DNA of 39,717 nt from Bacteroidales bacterium (lineage in GTDB: Bacteria; Bacteroidota; Bacteroidia; Bacteroidales; DTGW01), in assembly GCA_026416115.1 (NCBI GenBank), contig JAOAFU010000129.1, positions 1 through 39,717 on the forward strand, read 5' to 3'. Position numbers and translations under genes: made by a program. The notes under the pieces were generated by a model, which saw only the letters and a program-made list of their open reading frames with translations, was not told the origin of the DNA and made no database searches. How positions within the stretch are numbered: the stretch's first letter is position 1; the number at the start of each line of letters is the position of its first letter. Positions 18,141 through 26,445 of this stretch are shown here, piece by piece.

Positions 18141-19451
18141 CTAATCAAGCACACTTTCAAAAATTTTTCGCCATTGTAAGCCCTCAGGAGTTGGCTCAAA
18201 AGTATTGTTGTGCCAAATAATAATCATAGTGCCATTGTGAAGTTTAACTTTTTCTTTTATTTTAGTTAATTCGTCAATGACTTGTATGGGTGTATATTTG
18301 AGATAATAGATAAAAGTTGCATCCATTGCCTGAAATGGATATACCTTAAGATTTGTAATTTTATCATCCTCAAGATCGTAGAAGTAAAAAGGATGAGATG
18401 TGCCTGCTCGAAAACCATTAATCGTGGGATATCCCATTGAATAGTCTTCTTTTATACCCGATTGGATTAAATATCTATATGAAGAGGGGACCTGAAATCT
18501 TATATAATGAAAACGACTACGAATTATTGTTTCGTTTGCGAATTGTTGCAATTTCTTTAACTCTTTATCTATCAAATGTGGGTTTTCCAAAGTATGGTAT
18601 GAGTTGTGTATTCCCGATAGGGCAAATGGTGCATTGCAACAGACAGCTTTTTTAATGGCCAAGCTACGATATCCTGCAATAGGATCGAAAGGTTTTTTTC
18701 CTCCACAAAGATAAAAGTAAATTGGAGTATACGATTTATTTATCAATACCGTGTTAAGGTACCCATAGGTGTCGTACGGATCATCTTTGTTCAAAAATAA
18801 AACTTTCAGCCTATTTGTAACTGATCGCCAATCGGACTTATATGCTTGTTTTAATATTCCGGCTATTGTATAGAATGCCTTTTTGTAACGATAGGCATAG
18901 GGCATATCTACATCGATTGTTGGGATGTAGGTGTATTGATGCTTTTTAAAAGTTAATCCGGGGTATTCTTTCGATAGTTTGTTTTTTAAAATATTAATCC
19001 ACTCATCAACCACTGGTTCGGTTACTAAGTTATGAGTCGACCAAATACTTTTTTCGGGTAAAAAACGTCCATGAACGTCAAACTTTGGGTATAGGTACTC
19101 TTCATAACGACTTAGCATAAAAAAAACAGCCGAGAATAGGTCGAATCCCAAACTATCGGGTTGTGGCGACCTAAAAATTATGGGATTGCTATTCAAGTAA
19201 GACACATTAGGCACAAGATTGAAATCTATCCCTGTCTGGTCGAGCAACCCAATCGGAACAATGTGTAGTCCCGATTGAAAATTTTCTCTGCTGTAATTAA
19301 TTTTAGGCATGGTTGCCGATTGGTACTCTTCTTTATTTGTAGTGAAAACAGGGATAATTCCCAAAAGATTTTCAAAAATATGTTTTGAAACGTATGTTAA
19401 ACGGGGAGTAATCTGTTCAGTTTGTATAAGGATTTGTTGAGAGTGAGCCAT
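18141..19451 (-). CDS. Polysaccharide-deacetylase-like protein (Bacteroidetes CE4-type)
   Basis: 436-aa protein with no signal peptide. The N-terminal part (about 1-170) is an alpha/beta domain of unknown role seen in this Bacteroidetes family; the C-terminal part is a NodB/CE4-like barrel. Metal and catalytic positions visible include TIDVDMPYAYRYK (Asp pair), SGIHNSYHT (His), and the late block RFHYIRFQVP ... SMGYPTINGFRAGTSHPFYFYDLE. Such proteins are usually called polysaccharide deacetylases and sit near envelope or glycan genes; the substrate is unknown. The ATG at 19451 is preferred over a TTG at 19466, because the TTG lies inside a -7 promoter box. Confidence 0.8.
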   Translation of the reverse strand: MAHSQQILIQTEQITPRLTYVSKHIFENLLGIIPVFTTNKEEYQSATMPKINYSRENFQSGLHIVPIGLLDQTGIDFNLVPNVSYLNSNPIIFRSPQPDSLGFDLFSAVFFMLSRYEEYLYPKFDVHGRFLPEKSIWSTHNLVTEPVVDEWINILKNKLSKEYPGLTFKKHQYTYIPTIDVDMPYAYRYKKAFYTIAGILKQAYKSDWRSVTNRLKVLFLNKDDPYDTYGYLNTVLINKSYTPIYFYLCGGKKPFDPIAGYRSLAIKKAVCCNAPFALSGIHNSYHTLENPHLIDKELKKLQQFANETIIRSRFHYIRFQVPSSYRYLIQSGIKEDYSMGYPTINGFRAGTSHPFYFYDLEDDKITNLKVYPFQAMDATFIYYLKYTPIQVIDELTKIKEKVKLHNGTMIIIWHNNTFEPTPEGLQWRKIFESVLD

Positions 19452-19463
19452 GAGCTTTTTTAT

Positions 19464-19495
19464 CAAAAATATGGAAAAAATAAATCCACTGCAAG
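19464..19495 (-). promoter_or_regulatory. Putative promoter of the deacetylase-like gene
   Basis: On the minus strand CTTG (19495-19492) is followed after 20 nt by TATTTTTG (19471-19464), a full -7 match. The leader to the ATG at 19451 would be very short, under 10 nt, which is not rare where Shine-Dalgarno pairing is little used. Confidence 0.45.
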
Positions 19496-19609
19496 GAGTG
19501 TTTACTGTTTTGGGAAGAGATAAGGTGAGCTTAGAAAATAACCAATTTATGTAGTGGAGAGAAGAAAATATTTATTGCTAATAAGTCTTATAAAATGGTT
19601 CATAAACTA

Positions 19610-19676
19610 TTGTGATTCTCTCCGATGGACATAGTATCTACACCATGTTAGAACTTATCCACAGAGAGAATCACAA
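19610..19676. repeat. 67-bp element with perfect 13-bp inverted ends
   Basis: TTGTGATTCTCTC (19610-19622) and GAGAGAATCACAA (19664-19676) are exact reverse complements, separated by 41 nt. Within the loop ATGG...TAG and CTA...CCAT can pair further, so an extended hairpin is possible. It lies just downstream of rocD (stop at 19695) and upstream of the deacetylase-like gene, both on the minus strand. It lacks a U-tract on either side, so it is not a standard terminator; it could be a small palindromic repeat, an RNA-processing hairpin or a remnant of a miniature element. I saw no second copy in the window. Confidence 0.7.
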
Positions 19677-19694
19677 GTTTAAAAAAATAAAAGC

Positions 19695-20915
19695 TTATTT
19701 AAAAAGTTCGAAAGTTTTAACAATGATGTCTATTGCTTCACGGAGTTGTTTTTCGGTAATAACCAGTGGAGGAGCAAAACGAATGATATGCTGGTGGGTA
19801 GGTTTTGCCAGTAGCCCATTTTCTTTCAATGCTAAGCATACATCCCAAGCTTCTTTGCCATTTTTGGGTTTAATGACCACAGCATTGAGCAAACCTTTTC
19901 CACGAACTACCTCAATCATATCGGATTTAATTTTTTTGAGCTCGCTACGGAAAATTTCGCCCAAACGAGCAGCATTTTCGGCAAGTTTTTCTTTTTCAAT
20001 AACTTCGAGTGCTGCAATGGCTACTTTACATGCAAGGGGGTTGCCACCGAAAGTTGAACCATGCTCGCCGGGCTTGATTGTTAGCATAATAGGGTCGTCG
20101 GCCAGTACTGCCGAAATTGGCATTACACCACCAGAGAGTGCTTTACCAAGAATGAGAATGTCGGGGCGTACCCCTTCATGATCGCAACAGAGTTTTTTTC
20201 CCGTACGACCGAGGCCTGTCTGAACCTCATCGGCTATGAAAAGCACATTTTTGGCCTTACACAATTCGTATGCTTTCTTTAGATAACCTTCGTCCGGCAC
20301 ATACACACCTGCCTCACCCTGAATAGGTTCAACTAAGAAACCAGCAACGTTTGGATCTTCAAGCGCTTTCTCGAGCGCAGCGATATCGTTATAGGGTATT
20401 TTTATAAAACCAGGAGTAAATGGACCATAATCGCCGTAAGAATCGGGATCGGTACTCATCGATACAATGGTGATGGTACGTCCGTGAAAATTATTCTCAC
20501 AAACTACAATTTTGGCTTCATTTTCCTTAATTCCTTTTACTTTGTACGCCCATTTACGACAAAGCTTGAGGGCTGTTTCATCGGCTTCGGCACCCGAATT
20601 CATGGGTAATACTTTATCGTATCCAAAATAGCGGGTAATATATTCTTCGTATTCGCCCAAAGCATCGCTGTAAAAAGCTCGTGAGGTGAGTGTAAGCCTT
20701 TTAGCCTGTTTTGTAAGTGCTTTTATGATATAAGGATGACAATGTCCTTGGTTAACTGCTGAGTAGGCAGATAGAAAATCAAAATAGCGCTTTCCTTCTA
20801 CATCCCATACATATACTCCTTTTCCTTTTGTTAGTACTACTGGTATGGGATGATAGTTATGCGCCCCATACTTGTCTTCTCTTGCAATGTAATCCTGTGT
20901 GGTCATCTTTGCCAT
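19695..20915 (-). CDS. rocD: Ornithine-oxo-acid aminotransferase
   Basis: 406-aa PLP enzyme that moves the delta-amino group of ornithine to 2-oxoglutarate, giving glutamate 5-semialdehyde; it connects arginine/ornithine breakdown with proline and glutamate. PLP-binding features are [24 protein letters not shown], the ADEVQTG motif with Asp229, and Lys258 in ILGKALSGG as Schiff-base lysine. The N-terminus ([23 protein letters not shown]) is the standard ornithine aminotransferase start and separates it from acetylornithine aminotransferases. It stands alone with its own well-matched promoter. No other arginine or proline genes are in the window. Confidence 0.94.
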   Translation of the reverse strand: MAKMTTQDYIAREDKYGAHNYHPIPVVLTKGKGVYVWDVEGKRYFDFLSAYSAVNQGHCHPYIIKALTKQAKRLTLTSRAFYSDALGEYEEYITRYFGYDKVLPMNSGAEADETALKLCRKWAYKVKGIKENEAKIVVCENNFHGRTITIVSMSTDPDSYGDYGPFTPGFIKIPYNDIAALEKALEDPNVAGFLVEPIQGEAGVYVPDEGYLKKAYELCKAKNVLFIADEVQTGLGRTGKKLCCDHEGVRPDILILGKALSGGVMPISAVLADDPIMLTIKPGEHGSTFGGNPLACKVAIAALEVIEKEKLAENAARLGEIFRSELKKIKSDMIEVVRGKGLLNAVVIKPKNGKEAWDVCLALKENGLLAKPTHQHIIRFAPPLVITEKQLREAIDIIVKTFELFK

Positions 20916-20969
20916 AATGATTTTATTTTTAAAAAGTTATAAATATGCAGAATTTATTGAAATAATTTG

Positions 20970-21000
20970 CAAGTGTAACACTCTTTTAGCGAATTTCAAA
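20970..21000 (-). promoter_or_regulatory. Promoter of rocD
   Basis: On the minus strand TTTG (21000-20997), a 19-nt spacer, and TACACTTG (20977-20970) fit the Bacteroidetes consensus with one mismatch in the -7 box. The leader is about 50 nt. Confidence 0.55.
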
Positions 21001-21433
21001 GATTTTTTTTGCATAAATATTTGTTTTTGCTTTTGCAACAAAAAAGGTGCCAGTATTAATTGAGTACGATTACTTTGTGGTGAAATAACGCTCAGTTTAT
21101 TATCGTTATCTTTTATAGAGAAAATTATATTTTCATATTAATACAGAAATACAACGATTATGATTGTTAAAATATTGAAATTCACTTCGATTGCTTTAAA
21201 AAAAACTTTCAAATTTATAATATTTAGTTTATCTGATTTTTATTAGTTTTTAATTCATATTCAGGGTTTTTGCTTTTTGTAAACTTAATTTATCGAAATA
21301 AGACATTTCTAAAAGGGCTCGCAAAATCTTGCTATGAGCTTGACCATAAAAACACATTGTATTTTAAGATGAAATGGGGTTAATTTTATCGAAGCGAACT
21401 AATTTTACCAACTGAATCTAAAAAGTTTTCGAA
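21001..21433. other. Non-coding region between rocD and copA
   Basis: With the rocD promoter region, these two genes are separated by 518 bp of very AT-rich DNA without a credible gene. The only structure I see is a hairpin at 21317-21339: GCTCGCAA, loop AATC, TTGC, a 3-nt bulge, GAGC. It has no U-tract. A copA promoter is not clear; TAATTTTA at 21400-21407 is a weak -7 candidate. No MerR- or CsoR-type regulator gene is nearby. Confidence 0.5.
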
Positions 21434-23629
21434 ATGCAAAAGATATATAGAGTAGTCGGGATGTCTTGTGCTGCTTGTGCTTCGAGCGTAGAGAGTATTT
21501 TGCAGGCTATTGAAGGGGTAATTTCGGCAAAAGTTAATCTTACAGAATCATCGGTTTGGGTCGAATTTGATCCTTTGCGAGTTAGTTTCGATCAAATGAA
21601 ACTGGCACTTGAACAAGTGGGTTATTCTTTAGAGGAAGATACATTTTTAAGTGTTGAAGACGACGAAGAGCAGTTTGAAAAGCAACAGAAAAAATTAAGA
21701 CTTAAAGTTGCAGTAGCCTTTATTTTTTCTATCCCGGTTTTTATATTATCCATGTTTTTCCATCATGCTCATCATCTATATATTTTGCAAGCCATATTTA
21801 CACTTCCTGTAATATGGGCGGGCTGGCATATGATTAGCATCGGATTTAAAAGATTACTGGCTGGACACTCAACAATGGACTCACTTGTGGCACTGGGAAC
21901 AATGGCTGCTTTTGTTTTTAGCCTTATCGAACTTCTTTTGGTCAAAATGGAGGTAATTAGTAAAGAAGATATTCACCTTTACTTCGAATCATCCGCCATT
22001 ATCATTGCATTTGTCTTGCTAGGAAAATACTTCGAAGAGCGAGCTAAAAGAAATACCGGTCGTTCGCTTAAAAAGCTTATGGGTTTGCAGGTTAAAAAGG
22101 TGATTCGGGTAAATGGAAATAACGACGAAGAAACAGATATACAGGCTATTAGAAGGGGCGATTGGCTTCGTGTGCTTCCGGGTGCAAAGGTGCCGCTCGA
22201 TGGCCGAATAGTTGATGGAAATACTTATGTAGACGAAAGCATGTTAACAGGTGAAAGTATTCCAGTTTTTAGACAAAAAGGCGATCGTGTGATTGGTGGA
22301 ACTATTAATCAGTCGGGAAGCTTTGTTATGCAAGTCGAGAAAACAGGTTCGGAAACTGTGCTGGCCAACATCATTCGTCAGGTACGTGAAGCCCAGTCGT
22401 CTAAAGCACCTGTGCAGCGTTTGGCCGATAAGATTGCTTCCATTTTTGTCCCGATTGTAATTGGTATTGCACTTGTGACTTTTATGCTCTGGCTAATTTT
22501 CGAACCTAATCACAGTTTTTATGATGCATTTAATGCATTTTTTGCTGTTTTGGTTATTTCATGCCCTTGTGCTCTTGGTTTAGCTACCCCAACCGCAATA
22601 GCTATGGCTATGGGGCAGCTTGCCCAAAAAGGTATTCTTATCAAGAATGCAGAAACCATTGAAAAAATAACAGATATTAACACACTTGCAGTTGACAAAA
22701 CAGGTACACTCACTGTTGGTAAACCTCGAGTAGATGAGGTGTTTATGAGACATCCAATTTCCAAACAAACCTGGCATGCAATAAGAGCTATTGAAAGACG
22801 TTCCGAGCATCCATTAGCAAAATCTATTATCGAGTATTTGCCCGAGACAGACGAAAATCTTAGTGTAGAAGATTATCATTATTCACCAGGAATGGGTGTA
22901 ACGGCTGTAGTTGACGGCCAGAAATTTCTTATTGGAAATGAACTTCTGATTCGTTCGGCTGCAATTCGGGTGGATGATGTATATTCCGATAAAGCAAAAA
23001 ATTATGAGCAGAATGGTAGAACTGTAGTTTGGGTATCTAACGATTTGGAAGTTATTGCTTTAATTGTTGTGGCCGATCCTTTGAAAAAAAACGCTGCCGA
23101 AACAATACGAAAGCTTAAAGAGATGAAAGTTGAAGTTCATCTTCTTTCGGGCGATAATGAACGCGTTGTTGCCCGTATTGCTCATGAATTAGGAATTAGT
23201 CGTTATAAAGGTCAAATGTTACCTTCCGAAAAGTTTGCCTATATTCGCTCTTTGCAGCAAAAAGGGAAGTGTGTTGGTATGGCAGGTGATGGAATTAACG
23301 ATGCACCTGCGTTAAGTCAAGCCGATGTGAGTTTTGCTATGTCGACTGGTACCGATATTGCTATCGAAACGGCCAATGTAGCTTTATTACATGGTGATGT
23401 TTCGAAAATTGCTTTTAGTATAGCCGCTGCTAAAACAACCATGCGCGTAGTTAAGCAAAACCTTTTTTGGGCATTTATTTATAATATTATTGCTATTCCT
23501 TTAGCGGCAGGAGCCTTATATCCTTTTTGGAACATTACCCTTAATCCCATGATAGCTGGCATTGCCATGTCATTTAGTTCTGTAACTGTCGTTAGCAATA
23601 GTTTACGACTAAAATATCTGCTTAAATAG
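21434..23629 (+). CDS. copA: Copper-exporting P1B-type ATPase
   Basis: 731-aa Cu(I)-exporting ATPase of the inner membrane. It has one N-terminal heavy-metal-associated domain with MSCAAC (Cys12, Cys15), two extra membrane helices with a His-rich turn (FFHHAHHLY), and the actuator loop with TGES. The membrane copper motif is Cys377-Pro-Cys379, the phosphorylation site Asp421 is in DKTGTLT, and SEHPLAKS and GDGINDAP are present. The later membrane helices carry the Cu(I)-specific YN (FIYNIIAIPLAAG) and MSFSS motifs, so copper or silver is the likely substrate and not zinc. The 3' end overlaps the convergent nucleotidyltransferase gene by 21 nt. No copper chaperone is encoded nearby. Confidence 0.95.
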   Translation: MQKIYRVVGMSCAACASSVESILQAIEGVISAKVNLTESSVWVEFDPLRVSFDQMKLALEQVGYSLEEDTFLSVEDDEEQFEKQQKKLRLKVAVAFIFSIPVFILSMFFHHAHHLYILQAIFTLPVIWAGWHMISIGFKRLLAGHSTMDSLVALGTMAAFVFSLIELLLVKMEVISKEDIHLYFESSAIIIAFVLLGKYFEERAKRNTGRSLKKLMGLQVKKVIRVNGNNDEETDIQAIRRGDWLRVLPGAKVPLDGRIVDGNTYVDESMLTGESIPVFRQKGDRVIGGTINQSGSFVMQVEKTGSETVLANIIRQVREAQSSKAPVQRLADKIASIFVPIVIGIALVTFMLWLIFEPNHSFYDAFNAFFAVLVISCPCALGLATPTAIAMAMGQLAQKGILIKNAETIEKITDINTLAVDKTGTLTVGKPRVDEVFMRHPISKQTWHAIRAIERRSEHPLAKSIIEYLPETDENLSVEDYHYSPGMGVTAVVDGQKFLIGNELLIRSAAIRVDDVYSDKAKNYEQNGRTVVWVSNDLEVIALIVVADPLKKNAAETIRKLKEMKVEVHLLSGDNERVVARIAHELGISRYKGQMLPSEKFAYIRSLQQKGKCVGMAGDGINDAPALSQADVSFAMSTGTDIAIETANVALLHGDVSKIAFSIAAAKTTMRVVKQNLFWAFIYNIIAIPLAAGALYPFWNITLNPMIAGIAMSFSSVTVVSNSLRLKYLLK

Positions 23630-24337
23630 CTCTTCGGCCTCTTTTAGCTTTTCTGGCGTTCCTACATCAGCCCATTTGATCTTTGGGAAAAAAACAGTTT
23701 GAATAGGGTAATTCGCAGCTAAATCCAGGATTGTATCGGTTAGTGAGAATATTCCCTCCTGCTTTATTAAATCGAGAAAATGACTCTCGATAATAGCAAT
23801 TCCACAATATGATGCTGGAATTAACAATTCGCCAAAATTTTTGACTATCTTTTGCTCACCGGTAGCAACATTTTCCCAACCACACACAAGATGTTGAGAA
23901 TTTACTAAAAACCTTCGATTAGATGAACGCTCCATGACAGCAAGCGTTGCCAATGCTTTTGCAGCTTGATGCTTATTAAGTAGTTCGTTAAAATCTAAAT
24001 CACTAACTATATCGACATTATGAATCAAAATTGGATCATTGCCATGTAAGAAGGGTGTTGCTTTTTTTAGCCCCCCTCCAGTGTCGAGCAAAAGAGATCG
24101 TTCGTCTGAAATCTGAATATTAATTCCAAAGTATCGTTTTTTCTCTAAAAATTCGACTATTTGTTCTCCATGATGATGAATATTTATTACAATATCGGTA
24201 ATACTGTACTTCAAACATTTTAGTATCAAGAGTTCGAGCAACGGTGTACCGTTGAATGGAACCAGTGCTTTAGGCAGATTATGAGTTATGGGATGCAATC
24301 GCGTACCTTTACCAGCAGCAAAAATCATAGCTTTCAT
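23609..24337 (-). CDS. Sugar-1-phosphate nucleotidyltransferase (MurU/mannose-1-P guanylyltransferase-like)
   Basis: 242-aa nucleotidyltransferase. The N-terminal signature is FAAGKGTRLHPITHNLPKALVPFNG, with a later VDIVSDLDF (metal-binding Asp region). The length is close to MurU of Pseudomonas, which makes UDP-MurNAc from MurNAc-1-phosphate. It overlaps the upstream kinase-RapZ gene by 4 nt (ATGA), so it is made with that protein. By analogy with AmgK-MurU, the pair could convert a recycled aminosugar to its nucleotide form, by-passing de novo synthesis. The sequence alone does not exclude a mannose-1-phosphate guanylyltransferase or other sugar. Its 3' end overlaps copA by 21 nt. Confidence 0.85.
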   Translation of the reverse strand: MKAMIFAAGKGTRLHPITHNLPKALVPFNGTPLLELLILKCLKYSITDIVINIHHHGEQIVEFLEKKRYFGINIQISDERSLLLDTGGGLKKATPFLHGNDPILIHNVDIVSDLDFNELLNKHQAAKALATLAVMERSSNRRFLVNSQHLVCGWENVATGEQKIVKNFGELLIPASYCGIAIIESHFLDLIKQEGIFSLTDTILDLAANYPIQTVFFPKIKWADVGTPEKLKEAEELFKQIF

Positions 24338-25770
24338 AACGAAAGATTGTGGTTTTCGAGTTCTCTGTGATATAGTTCAACACGTACCGATGGAAACCAT
24401 TGCTTAATATGACGAGCTAATTTTTCGGCAAAAAAAACCGAACGATGTTGTCCGCCAGTGCATCCGAATGCTACCGAAAGATAGTTAAACCCTCTTTGCT
24501 GATACGATTGAATGCTGCCCGATATGAGTGCCCATACATGGGCAAAGAACAGTTGTGCTGAAGTCTCCGACTCGAGAAACTGCTTTACAGCTTCGTCTTT
24601 GCCTGTTAGCTGTGTAAATCTATCCTCTTTGCCAGGATTCGTTACTGCTCGACAGTCGAAAATATATCCTCCACCATGCTCGGTGTTATCTATAGGTAAA
24701 CCTCTTTTATATGAAAAACTAGTAATTTTAACTAAAAGGGGCAGACTCTTTTTTGCCAATTGTCTGATAGATTCGTTCTCGACCAGAAAATCCCAAACTT
24801 TTTCGAGCTCGGGTAGTTCGATATTGAGTTTAACGTGTTGGCGTAGCCATCGCAAATGTTCAAGTGCCATTGGAATACTCTGTAAAAAAAGTTCTTTTTT
24901 TTCGTATAATCCCCTAAAACCATAGGCACCCATGGCTTGCATCAACCTAATGTAAACGTAAGCGTAATAAAACTCCAAAAAGAAATTACGGTTGATGGGC
25001 TCGAGTTTTTGTAATTCGCCGAGATAAAATTCAAGTAGTTCCTTTCTGTCATCGGGGTGAAGAAAAGTCTTAGCTTCGAAAAGAATAGAAGCTATATCGT
25101 ACTGAAGAGCCCCTTTACGCCCTCCTTGATAATCGATAAAGAAGGGCTCGCCGTTTAGAATCATGATATTTCTCGATTGAAAATCGCGGTATAGGAAGAA
25201 ATTATGTTCTGCTCGACACAGATATTCGCTCAAGTTGTCAAAATCATTTTCAATTTTTTGTTCATCGAACGGGACATTAGCTAAGCGGGCAAAGTAGTAT
25301 TTAAAATAATTAAGATCCCAAAGAATTGATTGTCGGTCGAATGCTTCGCGAGGATAACAAAGCGAAAAATCAATTTCTTTAGCAGCTTTAAGCTGAATTT
25401 TGGGTAAAAAGGATATAGCTTTTTTATAGTATAGTTTACTCTCGTTAGTAAGACGTCCGTTTTCATCTTTTTGAAGAGTATCCAGTAAGGTAGTATTGCC
25501 TAAGTCGTTTAAGATATAAACATGGTTACTAAGATCATCGAACAAGATCGACGGTACAGGTATTCCCAGTTGGCTAAGTTTTTGAGATATATGTATAAAA
25601 GCAATATTCTCTTTAGTGTCGGTATTGAAAACTCCAATATATGTTTGCTGACCGTAATAGACTCTAAAATAGCGACGATTTGAACCAGAAAGGGGCAGAG
25701 GCTTAAGAGTAAAATTACTACTACCTAAAAAACGTCGGAAAGTATCTGTAACTCTATATTCAGCTTCCAT
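24334..25770 (-). CDS. Aminosugar-kinase-like (APH fold) protein fused to a RapZ C-terminal domain
   Basis: 478-aa two-domain protein. Residues 1-330 are an APH/AmgK-like small-molecule kinase: nucleotide-binding region (PLSGSNRRYFRV, YIGVFNTDTKEN), catalytic loop YRDFQSRN (Asp196, Asn201; Tyr replaces the usual His) and the metal-binding Asp213 in FIDYQGG. Residues 352-478 match the RapZ C-terminal domain (FSYKRGLP, GGGYIFDCRAVTNPG) including GCTGGQHRSV at 436-445, the loop that in E. coli RapZ helps form the glucosamine-6-phosphate site. RapZ's own N-terminal P-loop domain is absent. It overlaps the nucleotidyltransferase by 4 nt. I infer phosphorylation of an amino sugar such as MurNAc or GlcNAc, possibly sensed through the RapZ-like domain. 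Substrate not shown. Confidence 0.85.
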   Translation of the reverse strand: MEAEYRVTDTFRRFLGSSNFTLKPLPLSGSNRRYFRVYYGQQTYIGVFNTDTKENIAFIHISQKLSQLGIPVPSILFDDLSNHVYILNDLGNTTLLDTLQKDENGRLTNESKLYYKKAISFLPKIQLKAAKEIDFSLCYPREAFDRQSILWDLNYFKYYFARLANVPFDEQKIENDFDNLSEYLCRAEHNFFLYRDFQSRNIMILNGEPFFIDYQGGRKGALQYDIASILFEAKTFLHPDDRKELLEFYLGELQKLEPINRNFFLEFYYAYVYIRLMQAMGAYGFRGLYEKKELFLQSIPMALEHLRWLRQHVKLNIELPELEKVWDFLVENESIRQLAKKSLPLLVKITSFSYKRGLPIDNTEHGGGYIFDCRAVTNPGKEDRFTQLTGKDEAVKQFLESETSAQLFFAHVWALISGSIQSYQQRGFNYLSVAFGCTGGQHRSVFFAEKLARHIKQWFPSVRVELYHRELENHNLSL

Positions 25771-25803
25771 AGTTTATTGTTATTAATCGAATACCTGCAT
25801 TTG

Positions 25804-25834
25804 CAAAGATAACGAAAGCAATTACATAGCCAAC
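25804..25834 (-). promoter_or_regulatory. Promoter of the kinase-RapZ/nucleotidyltransferase operon
   Basis: On the minus strand GTTG (25834-25831), 19 nt, then TATCTTTG (25811-25804): a perfect -7 box and a one-mismatch -33 box at ideal spacing. The leader to the ATG at 25770 is about 28 nt. Confidence 0.55.
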
Positions 25835-25866
25835 CGAATAAAAAACTGAAATTATTTTATACACCT

Positions 25867-25898
25867 ATTGACTGCGTTTGATATTTTTTCTATTTTTA
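25867..25898 (+). promoter_or_regulatory. Putative promoter of the 151-aa gene/SNF2 unit
   Basis: ATTG (25867-25870), 20 nt, TATTTTTA (25891-25898), one mismatch in each box. The start codon at 25920 would have a leader of about 16 nt. It is divergent from the kinase-RapZ promoter, 33 nt away. Confidence 0.4.
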
Positions 25899-25919
25899 AC
25901 CGATATTTAACCTGAAATT

Positions 25920-26375
25920 ATGCGGCTCGAATTTTACAAGCTAAACGAACTTAATTTTGTTGAGTTTAATGTTACAGGCGATAATTTAAATTGTCAGCGG
26001 CTTAGCGAAGACTCTTACTATCTCGATGGTGAAGTTTTTAACATCTTTGTTACATGTTTCGAAAATAGTAATGAATTGTACGAATACTTCGAACCGACAA
26101 AATACAATGCAAGAAAAATAGTCGTACTCCGAAATGAATTATTGCATTTTCTTAGCAGTTTTGAACAAATTCGCGACCTTGATAGCTTTCTGATGTTTTT
26201 ACATCAAACTTTTCTTGGTAGTGCTTTTATCAAGGCACTTGAGACTTCTGAGCCTCAATGGAAAGATAAGTGGGACTATTACCACCAGTCGCTTCTTTCA
26301 GTTAACCGGCGTATGATAGAGATCGTCGAACGTTGTATCGACGAGGCTCGTGTCCTTTGGATCATCGGATATTAA
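25920..26375 (+). CDS. Conserved-looking 151-aa protein of unknown function, upstream of SNF2 helicase
   Basis: 151-aa acidic, soluble protein with no signal or membrane segment. The N-terminal half looks beta-rich (MRLEFYKLNELNFVEFNVTG ... YLDGEVFNIFVTCF), the C-terminal half helical (LRNELLHFLSSFEQIRDLDSFL ... RRMIEIVERCIDEARV). I do not recognise the family. Good codon use and its own promoter support a real gene. If the downstream SNF2 gene starts at its first in-frame GTG (26350) the two overlap by 26 nt; with the preferred ATG they are 70 nt apart. Co-transcription with the helicase is likely, and that is the only functional hint. Confidence 0.65.
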   Translation: MRLEFYKLNELNFVEFNVTGDNLNCQRLSEDSYYLDGEVFNIFVTCFENSNELYEYFEPTKYNARKIVVLRNELLHFLSSFEQIRDLDSFLMFLHQTFLGSAFIKALETSEPQWKDKWDYYHQSLLSVNRRMIEIVERCIDEARVLWIIGY

Positions 26376-26445
26376 TTTTTCCTTTGTAATCTCAGGGCTT
26401 TTACGCATCTTTGTTGCTTTGTTTAATCAGCAGACCTATTTAGTT

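Noticed and set aside
19612-20181. 189-codon plus-strand open frame at the 3' end of rocD
   Set aside because: It lies antisense to rocD for most of its length, has Ser/Ala-rich translation typical of an antisense shadow, and rocD has full motif support.
24512-24925. 137-codon plus-strand open frame
   Set aside because: Antisense to the kinase-RapZ gene; no motif or ribosome-binding site.
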